The notes under the pieces are model-generated. The model had not been told where the DNA came from and did no database searches. It saw only the letters and a list, made by a program, of their open reading frames with translations. From Lachnospiraceae bacterium (lineage in GTDB: Bacteria > Bacillota > Clostridia > Lachnospirales > Lachnospiraceae): a stretch of DNA of 48,501 bases. The DNA is taken from the NCBI GenBank assembly GCA_029068555.1, contig JAIECJ010000222.1, positions 1 through 48,501 on the forward strand, written 5' to 3'. Positions 41,153-48,501 of the stretch are shown here, one piece after another (positions within the stretch are counted from its first letter, which is position 1; each line of letters starts with the position of its first letter). Both the position numbers and the translations under genes were made by a program.

Positions 41153-41250
41153 AATGCTTGCCTTTTAGCATTTTGTGTGCAAAATCTGTTATAATTCACA
41201 CCGCAATAACTCATAAGCTGATGAAAACTGGCGTAGGTGTGAACAGTAAC
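41151..41250 (+). repeat. family B element, left end missing (B4)
   Basis: Last 100 bp of the family B consensus, starting at its AAAATGCTTGCC hairpin. The two A's of panD's stop codon are its first bases. The right end (ending GAACAGTAAC) is the exact complement of the consensus left end rather than the usual right end. The TGTTATAAT box is intact and points to the XRE gene. Confidence 0.92.
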
Positions 41251-41289
41251 GAACATTGACCATTAATGATCATAAAGTTGGAAAGTATG

Positions 41290-41318
41290 GTGACAAATTG
41301 CCGTATATAGGGTACAAT
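41290..41318 (+). promoter_or_regulatory. promoter of the small regulator
   Basis: GTGACA, 17-base spacer, TACAAT, 47 bases ahead of the start codon. Confidence 0.6.
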
Positions 41319-41365
41319 GTTAATGTTTGACCGATTAATCATGTGGAGAAAAGGAGATATAAGAT

Positions 41366-41590
41366 ATGCTATATATCGGAAACGACATGCAGGATAGAAT
41401 GCACCTTTTGGGATTGACTGTAGATGATGTGGCAAGCAGAGCCTTCTTGGATAAAGATGATGTGAATGCGATAATTCATAATAGAATCGGCTTATCGGAC
41501 ATTGATGAATTTGATTTTGCCTTAATTTGCAGTGCACTGAACTGTAAGCCAGAGTATTTTACGGATAAATCAGTTAAGGGTGGGGATTGA
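41366..41590 (+). CDS. small helix-turn-helix (XRE-like) protein
   Basis: 74 residues. An HTH-like core DRMHLLGLTVDDVASRAFLDKDDVNAIIHNRIGLSDID (about 9-46) with the spacing of XRE helices, followed by CSALNCKPEYFTDK as in other small phage-like regulators. AAGGAG precedes the ATG with 8-base spacing. DNA target unknown; it may regulate recQ or itself. The start is unambiguous. Confidence 0.75.
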   Translation: MLYIGNDMQDRMHLLGLTVDDVASRAFLDKDDVNAIIHNRIGLSDIDEFDFALICSALNCKPEYFTDKSVKGGD

Positions 41591-41688
41591 CTGGCAGTGT
41601 CGGTGAACGGAGGATCTGAAAGGAATGGATCAAGGATATGCATCTATCGGAAAATCTTCAAGCATAGACAGGAAAAAGGGAAAAAAGG

Positions 41689-43734
41689 ATGAATGCGTTA
41701 GAAATACTGAGAACATATTTTGGATATGATTCTTATCGAAACGGGCAGGAGGATATCATTCAATCCATATTAGAAGGAAAGGATGCATTGGCGATTATGC
41801 CGACAGGCGCCGGAAAATCGCTGTGCTACCAGATTCCGGCATTACTTCTTTCAGGAATTACACTTGTGATATCGCCGCTGATATCACTGATGCAGGATCA
41901 GGTTAAGGCACTAAACGAGGCGGGGATTCATGCGGCATTTATCAACTCATCCCTGACGGAAACCCAGATAGCTAAAGCACTTGGGCTTGCAATAAATGGA
42001 ACATATAAGATAATTTATGTTGCGCCGGAGCGGCTTGAAAGTGCTGGTTTTATACAGTTTGCACGGAACGCGGAGATTTCCATGGTCACAGTTGACGAAG
42101 CGCACTGCATTTCGCAGTGGGGACAGGATTTCAGACCAAGTTATCTCAAAATTGTGGACTTTATAGGACAGTTGCCCCAAAGACCGGTAATCAGCGCATT
42201 CACGGCGACAGCGACAAGGGAAGTAAAGGCAGATATAGAGTGCATTCTGCAGTTAAATCACCCGAATGTTGTCGTGACAGGATTTGATCGTGAAAATCTG
42301 TATTATCGTGTAGAGCATATTTCCGGAAAAAACAAAGACAGATTTATATTGGATTACATAGACAAACACCCGAACGAGAGCGGCATTGTGTACTGTGCGA
42401 CCAGAAAAAATGTGGACACCTTATGTGAACTGCTATCCCAAAGCGGTGCTGCGGTGACGGGGTACCATGCCGGACTTGACAATGCAGTGCGGAAAAAAAA
42501 TCAGGAAGACTTTATCTATGACAGGGCGCCAGTCATCGTCGCGACCAATGCGTTTGGCATGGGAATTGACAAGTCAAATGTCCGGTTTGTGATTCATTAC
42601 AACATGCCGCAAAGCATGGAAAATTATTACCAGGAGGCGGGACGGGCAGGGCGCGACGGGGAGGATGCACAGTGTATTCTCCTGTTCTCGCCGCAGGATG
42701 TAAGAATAAATAAATTTCTGCTGGAAAGGAAAGCGTTTGAGGGTATCAGCGCGGAGGATATAGAACTTATAAAACAGAGGGATGCCCAAAGACTTCAGTC
42801 GATGGAGGGCTATTGCAGAATTACTTCCTGCCTGAGAAGCTATATTCTTGAATATTTCGGGGAGAAAACAGGCGCACCGTGCGATAACTGTGGCAATTGT
42901 CACCGTGAATATACAGAGGAGGATATGACCGCAGAGGCAAAGTGGGTGATTAACTGCATCGCAGAGACAAAAGGCAGGTATGGGCAGAATATTGTGACAG
43001 GAATCCTGCTGGGCGCAAACCGCGCCAGATTAAAGGAAATCGGCGCGTCATCCTACAAGTCCTATGGCGTTCTTTCCGACAAAAAGGAGAAGGAGCTGCG
43101 AATGCTGATAGATGAGATGCTGACCGAGGGTTATATACTTCAGACTGCCGATGAATACAGTGTTCTCAAGATAGGTGATATTACGCGGCTAAAGGAAGAA
43201 AATGTACATGTCATCATTAGAAAATTTGAGGAAAAAGGGCAGAGCGCCGATACAAGGAGCAGAAAGGCGCGAAGCACAGACGTACTCACAAGTGCTGGAT
43301 TTGAGCTGTTTGATAAGCTTCGCCAGCTGCGCCTTGTCATTGCAAAGGAGGAGGCAATGCCGCCTTATATCATTTTCAGTGACAAGACACTTGTAGATAT
43401 GTGTGCGAAAACGCCTGTCGACAAAGCGGGAATGCTTGCCGTTTCAGGCGTCGGGGAAAATAAATTCCAGAAATACGGACAGCGCTTTGTAGATGCGATA
43501 GTAACATTTACCGCAGATAACCCCGATGCGGTTATCAGCACAAAAGCTGATGAGGACATACCTGAAACAAAAAATCCAAAACAGAATGCTGGCGCCTCAT
43601 GGACGGGCGAAGAAGATGGCAGTCTCGTAAATGAATTTCAGTCCGGCATGAAAATATCAGAGATTGCCAAAGCACATGGAAGAACAAACGGTGCAATCAG
43701 ATCCAGACTCAAAAAGCATGGATTATTGGAATAA
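41689..43734 (+). CDS. recQ: ATP-dependent DNA helicase RecQ
   Basis: 681 residues. 3'-5' helicase for recombination and fork repair. Motif 0/I: FGYDSYRNGQEDIIQ and MPTGAGKSLCYQIPAL (Walker A about 38-53); motif II DEAHCISQWGQDFRPSY; motif VI QEAGRAGRDG. A zinc site of four Cys (YCRITSCLR, PCDNCGNC, about 370-405), winged-helix RQC domain, and an HRDC domain (about 535-610, LRQLRLVIAKEEAMPPYIIFSDKTL). Beyond this comes an extra C-terminal helix-turn-helix segment (about 640-681, WTGEEDGSLVNEFQSG, AIRSRLKKHGLLE) like SANT/Myb-type DNA-binding tails. Start ATG has a poor Shine-Dalgarno site. Confidence 0.96.
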   Translation: MNALEILRTYFGYDSYRNGQEDIIQSILEGKDALAIMPTGAGKSLCYQIPALLLSGITLVISPLISLMQDQVKALNEAGIHAAFINSSLTETQIAKALGLAINGTYKIIYVAPERLESAGFIQFARNAEISMVTVDEAHCISQWGQDFRPSYLKIVDFIGQLPQRPVISAFTATATREVKADIECILQLNHPNVVVTGFDRENLYYRVEHISGKNKDRFILDYIDKHPNESGIVYCATRKNVDTLCELLSQSGAAVTGYHAGLDNAVRKKNQEDFIYDRAPVIVATNAFGMGIDKSNVRFVIHYNMPQSMENYYQEAGRAGRDGEDAQCILLFSPQDVRINKFLLERKAFEGISAEDIELIKQRDAQRLQSMEGYCRITSCLRSYILEYFGEKTGAPCDNCGNCHREYTEEDMTAEAKWVINCIAETKGRYGQNIVTGILLGANRARLKEIGASSYKSYGVLSDKKEKELRMLIDEMLTEGYILQTADEYSVLKIGDITRLKEENVHVIIRKFEEKGQSADTRSRKARSTDVLTSAGFELFDKLRQLRLVIAKEEAMPPYIIFSDKTLVDMCAKTPVDKAGMLAVSGVGENKFQKYGQRFVDAIVTFTADNPDAVISTKADEDIPETKNPKQNAGASWTGEEDGSLVNEFQSGMKISEIAKAHGRTNGAIRSRLKKHGLLE

Positions 43735-43850
43735 TGTTTGAAAGGAACCAAATTGTTTTGCATGGGCGTGTCTGTTGTGTATGCAGCAGACATACCAGAG
43801 CAAGACGGAGTAGTTAGAAATCATGTTCCGTCACCAGAAAAGGAATGACA

Positions 43851-45179
43851 ATGACAAATGATATGACTCAGGGAAAAATTTTCCCTATCCTGATTCAATT
43901 TACAATACCGCTGGTTCTTGGAAATCTGCTGCAGCTTACCTACAACGCGGTCGACAGCATTATTGTAGGCCGTTATGTGGGAAAGGAAGCACTTGCTGCG
44001 GTTGGGACGAGCAATCCGCTTCTGACATTGATTATCCTGTTTGTGCAGGGAATCTGTCTTGGAGCAGGGATTCTGGTAGGCACGCTTTTTGGTGCGAAGG
44101 ATTATAAAACATTAAAGCGGGAAGTCAGCACCGGAATGATATCCGGTGTTGTCTTTTCGCTTATACTGACTGCCGTATCGCTGGCAGCAGCACCCTTCCT
44201 TTTGGAAATTTTGCAGGTAGATGCAGCAATCCGGCACGAGGCGGCAGGTTACCTTAGGATTATCATGTGCGGTCTGGTTTTTAACTTTATTTACAATTTT
44301 TTTGCCAGCACGCTGCGGGCTATGGGCGACAGCAAATCTCCGCTCTGTTTTCTGGGAATCAGTGCAGGGATAAACATTGTCGGTGATTTGATATTTGTTG
44401 TGTTCTTTTCCATGGGAACGACAGGGTGTGCTGTCAGCACCGTATTGAGCGAGGCAGTAAGCTGTCTGCTCTGTTGGATCTATATCAGCCGGAGAATACC
44501 AATGCTCAATCTGGGAAAGCAATGGCTGGTATTTGACAAAAAACTTTTCATACAGATTATCCAGTATGGATTTGTCAGCGCGATGCAGCAGTCGACTGTT
44601 CAGCTTGGAAAGATTACGATACAGGGAATTGTTAATACGATGGGGGTGACAGCAACAGCGGCATTTACTGCGATAAACAGGATTGACGACTATGCCTATA
44701 TACCGGAACAAAATATTGGTCATGCCATGACCAGCGTAATGGCGCAGAACCGTGGTGCAGGCGAAACAAAGCGCGTCAGTGCGGCTTTTCGCGTCGGAAT
44801 GTATATAGAGCTTGTGTATGGTGCGGTCATGGGTATTTTTTTACTGCTTTTTGCAAATCCAATCATGAACTTGTTTACGCATGATGAGGCGACAATCATC
44901 ATGGGGGAGCAGTACCTGCATCTCATCGCGCTGATGTACATTGTCCCGGCTGTTACCAACGGCATTCAGGGATATTTTCGTGGAATGGGGGATTTAAAGA
45001 TTACCCTGTGGAGCAGTCTGGTGAATATGGGGGCGCGTGTGATTTCCTGCATTCTGTTTGTGTTTGTCTGCAAAATGGGAATCACTGCACTGCCATGGGC
45101 ATATCTGACTGGGTGGACAGCGATGATGTTATATGAGTTTCCGTTTCTGGCACACCGCAAAAAAGAAGGGACGGCGTGA
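43851..45179 (+). CDS. MATE-family exporter, second paralogue
   Basis: 442 residues, 12 helices. Same family as the gene at 36073 but a distinct subgroup: PLVLGNLLQLTYNAVDSIIVGRYVG (about 20-44), FVQGICLGAGILVGTLFGAKD (about 65-85), ITIQGIVNTMGVTATAAFTAINRIDDYAYIPEQNIGHAMTSVMAQNRGAGETKRV. ATG 43851 is chosen over ATG 43845, as AAAGGA lies 7 bases before it. Upstream gap of 116 bases shows no clear promoter. Ends just before the Ter-like module genes, 45 bases from the StiP start. Confidence 0.93.
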   Translation: MTNDMTQGKIFPILIQFTIPLVLGNLLQLTYNAVDSIIVGRYVGKEALAAVGTSNPLLTLIILFVQGICLGAGILVGTLFGAKDYKTLKREVSTGMISGVVFSLILTAVSLAAAPFLLEILQVDAAIRHEAAGYLRIIMCGLVFNFIYNFFASTLRAMGDSKSPLCFLGISAGINIVGDLIFVVFFSMGTTGCAVSTVLSEAVSCLLCWIYISRRIPMLNLGKQWLVFDKKLFIQIIQYGFVSAMQQSTVQLGKITIQGIVNTMGVTATAAFTAINRIDDYAYIPEQNIGHAMTSVMAQNRGAGETKRVSAAFRVGMYIELVYGAVMGIFLLLFANPIMNLFTHDEATIIMGEQYLHLIALMYIVPAVTNGIQGYFRGMGDLKITLWSSLVNMGARVISCILFVFVCKMGITALPWAYLTGWTAMMLYEFPFLAHRKKEGTA

Positions 45180-45224
45180 TTGGAACGAGGTGAACAAGAA
45201 ATGAATGGGAAAGGAGAGAATGGC

Positions 45225-46298
45225 ATGAGAAGTTCGTACAAAGACGGGGACGTAACGCTGCTGCTAAAGGACATCACAGGACTTGTAAAGCCCCAGCCCA
45301 CAGAAGAACGGGAGCGTCTGATACAGTCCGGAAAACATTACAGCGAGATGCTTCCAATCGAATACGTTCCGACGCAGAAATATATGGAAGTTTACAGGGA
45401 AGCGCTTGACACCTATGCGGAACCGACCGCTCTGGCAGTTGGAACGCTTTCTGATAAGATTATAGGGACAAGGGGAAAAGATGTTGTACTGGTATCTCTT
45501 GCGAGGGCAGGCACACCGATAGGAATTCTGGTGAAACGGTATATCAAATTAAAATACGGGTTCGATGTTCCGCATTATTCCATCTCCATTATAAAAGGGA
45601 GAGGCATTGATGATAATGCCATGAAGTATCTGCTTGGGCTGTATCAGCCGCAACAGCTTCTTTTTGTAGACGGATGGATTGGTAAAGGTGCTATACTGGG
45701 GGAACTGCGAAAAGACATAGAAGCTTATGAGGGGGTTTCGCCGGATATTGCAGTTGTGGCAGATCCTGCAAATATGACGCAGCTGTGCGGCACACATGAC
45801 GACATTCTGATACCAAGCTCGTGTCTGAACTGTACGGTTTCAGGGCTGGTCAGCAGAACATTTTTAAGGAATGATATTATAGGACCCAATGATTTTCACG
45901 GTGCGGCATATTATGGAGAACTTGTTGATTCTGACTTGTCATACGAATTTATTAACGCGATAGAGCGTTGTTTTCAGACTGACGACAAACAAAGCTTTGC
46001 AGCAACACCATTGGTTAATGAAATGCAGATCAACGGACATGGATCCGACGAAGTCAGGGAGCTTGCCAGAATATTTGGTGTAGATGACATCAATCTGATT
46101 AAGCCGGGAATTGGTGAGACAACAAGAGTGCTTTTGCGCCGTGTTCCGTGGAAAATACTGATTGATGAGAAATATAAAAACAGTCAGGAGCTTGGTCCTA
46201 TCGTGAGGCTTGCCGATGAGAAAAATGTGCCAGTCGAATATTATCCGTTGAAACACTACAAATGCTGCGGCATGATTCGGAAATTGGCAGAGGCATAG
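45225..46298 (+). CDS. StiP-type phosphoribosyltransferase/PELOTA protein of the Ter-associated module
   Basis: 357 residues. The N-terminal and central part is a PRTase-like domain of the StiP family: an LPIEYVPTQKYMEVYREAL entry, VVLVSLARAGTPIGILVKRY (about 85-104), a SISIIKGRGIDDNAMKYLL segment and LLFVDGWIGKGAILGEL (about 145-161). The C-terminal part (about 270-357) is a PELOTA-like RNA-binding domain with ETTRVLLRRVPWKILID and VPVEYYPLKHYKCCGMIRKL. Some databases call the family a cysteine protease; that role is uncertain. ATG 45225 has AAAGGAG 8 bases upstream; in-frame ATG 45201 and TTG 45180 have no site. The ATP-grasp gene starts 18 bases after its stop. Confidence 0.88.
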   Translation: MRSSYKDGDVTLLLKDITGLVKPQPTEERERLIQSGKHYSEMLPIEYVPTQKYMEVYREALDTYAEPTALAVGTLSDKIIGTRGKDVVLVSLARAGTPIGILVKRYIKLKYGFDVPHYSISIIKGRGIDDNAMKYLLGLYQPQQLLFVDGWIGKGAILGELRKDIEAYEGVSPDIAVVADPANMTQLCGTHDDILIPSSCLNCTVSGLVSRTFLRNDIIGPNDFHGAAYYGELVDSDLSYEFINAIERCFQTDDKQSFAATPLVNEMQINGHGSDEVRELARIFGVDDINLIKPGIGETTRVLLRRVPWKILIDEKYKNSQELGPIVRLADEKNVPVEYYPLKHYKCCGMIRKLAEA

Positions 46299-46316
46299 GC
46301 ACGACAGGGGGCTAAA

Positions 46317-47321
46317 ATGATAAGGGTATGGTTTAATCACTGGTTCAGCACTTCCTATAGACTCATTGAACTGATGAAGGAGGACGATGCTGAGCAGGTT
46401 TATGTAGTCGGAAGCAACAGACAACGGGAGTCTGTTATACAAAAAGTATGTGACGAGTGGTATGAGGAGCCGGACATTGACGGTGAGGAGTATATCACTT
46501 TTTGTCTGGATTTCTGTGCGAGGCACAGCATAGATGCATTTGTCCCGCGCCGGAATATGGTGGATATCAGCCGTAATAAGGCGCGTTTTGAAAAGGCTGG
46601 CGTAAAAGTTATGGTGGACGATTATGCCGCGATAAAGCTTCTGAATGACAAAGCGGCAGCATACGGCTATCTTAAGGACTGCGACGGACTGCATATTCCG
46701 GATTTTTATATTGTCAGTTGTGTCAGCCAGTTCGAGCAGGCATACAGAAAACTCAGGGCGGAGTATGGGCAGGTCTGTATCAAGTTTGTCAGGGATGAAG
46801 GTGGAATGAGTTTTCGGAAAATTACGGAAAATGCAGACCGTTTCCATCAGCTTAAGGTATACCAGGGAAGTGGAATCTCCTATGAGATGTTAACAGAGAC
46901 ACTGGGAAGTGTGACAGAATTTGATGCTATGATGGTGATGCCATATCTCCCAGGAAATGAAATCAGCGTGGACTGCCTTCAGACAGGGAAAGGACTGATT
47001 GCAATACCAAGGAACAAGGGCACAGCGCGGCATGAGCGGATAGAGTACAATCAGAATATTCTGGAGATGACAGGCGCTGTTATGAACCGTATCTCTCTCA
47101 AATATCCGTGCAATATTCAGTTTAAGATAAAAGATGGTGTGCCGTATCTGCTTGAGATTAACACCAGAATGTCCGGCGGGCTTCAGATGAGCTGTCTGGC
47201 GGCAGGAGTAAACATACCGAATATAGCCCTCAACAAAATGTTCGGCCGTGACATTGACTGGACAATGGACAGGACAGACAAAACGGTGTCTTATATTGAA
47301 TTGCCGCAGATTATCAGTTAA
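46317..47321 (+). CDS. ATP-grasp enzyme of the Ter-associated module
   Basis: 334 residues. ATP-grasp ligase that would join a carboxylate and an amine or thiol using ATP. Segments: N-terminal Rossmann-like half, hinge around LLNDKAAAYGYLKD (about 104-117), VCIKFVRDEGGMSFRKI (about 158-174), MPYLPGNEISVDCL (about 209-222) and the metal/ATP-binding end PYLLEINTRMSGGLQMS (about 279-295), where the Glu and Asn bind Mg. AGGGGG precedes the ATG. The TAA stop overlaps the TAA of the convergent aldolase gene. Substrate unknown. Confidence 0.88.
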   Translation: MIRVWFNHWFSTSYRLIELMKEDDAEQVYVVGSNRQRESVIQKVCDEWYEEPDIDGEEYITFCLDFCARHSIDAFVPRRNMVDISRNKARFEKAGVKVMVDDYAAIKLLNDKAAAYGYLKDCDGLHIPDFYIVSCVSQFEQAYRKLRAEYGQVCIKFVRDEGGMSFRKITENADRFHQLKVYQGSGISYEMLTETLGSVTEFDAMMVMPYLPGNEISVDCLQTGKGLIAIPRNKGTARHERIEYNQNILEMTGAVMNRISLKYPCNIQFKIKDGVPYLLEINTRMSGGLQMSCLAAGVNIPNIALNKMFGRDIDWTMDRTDKTVSYIELPQIIS

Positions 47322-48283
47322 TATTTTTTGGTGCCAAAGTACTCTGCCATAAGCAAGGTACGAAGCGCCCAGTTGGCGTGTGTTTTGTATTCGTTCATTC
47401 GCTCCCTGCTTGCACTTCCGGCGACGAGCGAGTGTGACGATTTATCCCAGTTCAGGACTGCGGCGGCATCATGATAGTCCTTTTCGGACACCCTGTAAGC
47501 ATCGTTTACAACATCAATCTGGCTGGGATAAATGACTGTCTTTCCGACAAAGCCGCAGAGACGGTCATCGGCAATTTCGTGGTACAGTCCCTTTTCCCAG
47601 TTGCTGCTGTGATAGTATTCCCATACCGGACCGGAAACGACATAGTCCATGCCATAAATAGTGATGATGTCAGAGAAAATATTGGCAATGGGGCGGATCT
47701 GGTGTATGGATTCGTCATCATGTCTCCGGAATCCGAATGCATGACACAGATCGTTTCCGCCGACACGTATATTTAAGACCCTGTCTTCTATCTCGTCAAG
47801 TCGGTCTTTCAATCTATATAAAATATCATATCTGCTGCGCAGGTCAATAATGCTGGGACTCTCAAAAATCGGCATGGTATATACTGGCTGGGAGGAAGCT
47901 TCGTTTGTCCTGACAATCGCTTCAATGTAGTCGTTTACATTTTCAAGTGAGAATTTGGGAAGGATATAGCCCGTGACAAGTTTGGCGCTCGTCCCGAAAG
48001 CTTTGTGAAGTCTGCCAATCTGACGGGCATTTCGAACGCGCACAAAAATCTTCGGCATATAAAATGCCATTTCCTGCTTTTTCATATCCAGTCTGTGCAG
48101 TGAATCAGTCAATATATGTTCTGCTTCAGTCACGCAGTCGTCACGTATGGTATCTTCAAGACACATTGCAAGCGAATACTGTGTGCCGAATCTTTGGCTG
48201 GTGATGGATTCAACAATGTTTTTCCTGTTGGCAGGACAGTATAAAAGTGCACCGACACTGTAATAGAGTAAAGAATTGTTCAT
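47318..48283 (-). CDS. HpcH/HpaI aldolase / CitE-like lyase of the Ter-associated module
   Basis: 321 residues, TIM-barrel C-C lyase family. Signatures: GALLYCPANRKNI (about 11-23), CLEDTIRD (about 41-48), VRVRNARQ, YILPKF (about 106), MPIFESPSIIDLR, and the Gly-rich VLNIRVGGNDLCHAFGF (about 167-183). The Glu of CLEDTIRD and of FESP are the expected metal or substrate ligands. It likely makes a carbon skeleton for the compound built by the ATP-grasp and PRTase enzymes. AGGAG 10 bases upstream of the ATG. It is encoded opposite to its partners, and its final stop codon overlaps that of the ATP-grasp gene at TTAA. Confidence 0.88.
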   Translation of the reverse strand: MNNSLLYYSVGALLYCPANRKNIVESITSQRFGTQYSLAMCLEDTIRDDCVTEAEHILTDSLHRLDMKKQEMAFYMPKIFVRVRNARQIGRLHKAFGTSAKLVTGYILPKFSLENVNDYIEAIVRTNEASSQPVYTMPIFESPSIIDLRSRYDILYRLKDRLDEIEDRVLNIRVGGNDLCHAFGFRRHDDESIHQIRPIANIFSDIITIYGMDYVVSGPVWEYYHSSNWEKGLYHEIADDRLCGFVGKTVIYPSQIDVVNDAYRVSEKDYHDAAAVLNWDKSSHSLVAGSASRERMNEYKTHANWALRTLLMAEYFGTKKY

Positions 48284-48442
48284 TGTAATAAACTCCTGAT
48301 AAAAGCGCTATTTTTATGTAAGTGGTGTTCCGGAAGTGAGTGACAATCCATGCATAGTCTTCATAACAAATGAATTTCTGCGCGGATATAGTATGCATAG
48401 CTGTAAAACTGACAGCGAATTGACTGCGCCACACTTTGCCAC

Positions 48443-48467
48443 GGACTTAGCAGTGGCTGCTAAGTCC
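48443..48467. repeat. perfect 11-bp hairpin
   Basis: GGACTTAGCAG pairs exactly with CTGCTAAGTCC around TGG. It sits upstream of the aldolase gene, in the 218-bp right-end gap (48284-48501) that otherwise shows only the start of a family B copy. Could be a terminator of an off-window gene or an operator for the aldolase gene. Confidence 0.6.
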
Positions 48468-48490
48468 TGTTTGAACATCAACCTACGTTT

Positions 48491-48501
48491 GTTACTGTTC
48501 A
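48491..48501 (+). repeat. beginning of a family B element, cut by the window edge (B5)
   Basis: The last 11 bases, GTTACTGTTCA, match the left end of family B copies B1-B3 exactly. Too short to be certain. Confidence 0.55.

Noticed and set aside
45939-46847. Long minus-strand frame opposite the StiP and ATP-grasp genes (302 codons)
   Set aside because: Spans two well-supported + strand genes and their junction; no start site or domain.
1-48501. CRISPR array, prophage or integrative element
   Set aside because: No regularly spaced short repeats, integrase, capsid, relaxase or transposase genes were found; the dispersed repeats are foldback or MITE-like.

Overview
The window reads as a chromosomal segment of an anaerobic, moderate-GC Firmicute, most likely a Lachnospiraceae-type Clostridium. 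The grounds are AGGAGG-type ribosome binding sites, a ferredoxin-dependent 2-oxoacid oxidoreductase, a superoxide reductase, paired MATE exporters, lipoproteins with classical lipoboxes, and a pantothenate operon that uses the PanG-type ketopantoate reductase. No rRNA, CRISPR array, integrase or transposase was seen; there is one tRNA-Gln.

Layout. 0-4.3 kb: a hybrid sensor histidine kinase (5' end outside the window), a lipoprotein, a foldback repeat and tRNA-Gln(CUG). 4.7-9.6 kb: accessory genes (Sel1-repeat/DUF4241 protein, small hypothetical, macrodomain protein) and an ECF sigma factor with its membrane partner. 9.6-22 kb: a defence region with an HD-domain phosphohydrolase, a Wadjet-type (JetD, then JetA-JetB-JetC) anti-plasmid system, and an AT-richer single-chain restriction-modification protein (C5-methyltransferase fused to an Eco47II-like nuclease). 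22-29.5 kb: lipoprotein, CPA2 antiporter, gamma-carbonic-anhydrase-like protein, PRTase-TRSP protein, NUDIX hydrolase, amino-acid permease with USP-like tail. 29.4-36 kb: small XRE regulator, small hypothetical, two half-size chromate transporters, a two-gene 2-oxoacid:ferredoxin oxidoreductase and superoxide reductase. 36-45 kb: MATE exporter, panG-panB-panC-panD, a small regulator, RecQ, a second MATE exporter. 45.2-48.3 kb: StiP-type PRTase/PELOTA protein, ATP-grasp enzyme and a convergent HpcH/HpaI-type aldolase; with the PRTase-TRSP gene 20 kb upstream these make most of the biosynthetic module known from tellurium-resistance (Ter) loci.

The most distinctive feature is the density of small non-autonomous repeats. 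Family A (full copies 164-207 bp, TA at both ends, long foldback), family C (165 bp, 19-bp perfect terminal inverted repeats, TA ends) and family D (164 bp, TA ends) occur alone or nested end to end; three of them share their TA ends at 31495-32004. Family B (143 bp, 21-bp imperfect terminal repeats starting GTTAC) has exact 8-bp target duplications at two copies. These repeats end genes (kinase, panD), split operons (jetD from jetA, panC from panD), and family B carries an extended -10-like box pointing into the downstream gene. Starts were chosen by ribosome-binding-site spacing; functions are from recognised motifs read by eye, with no database search.
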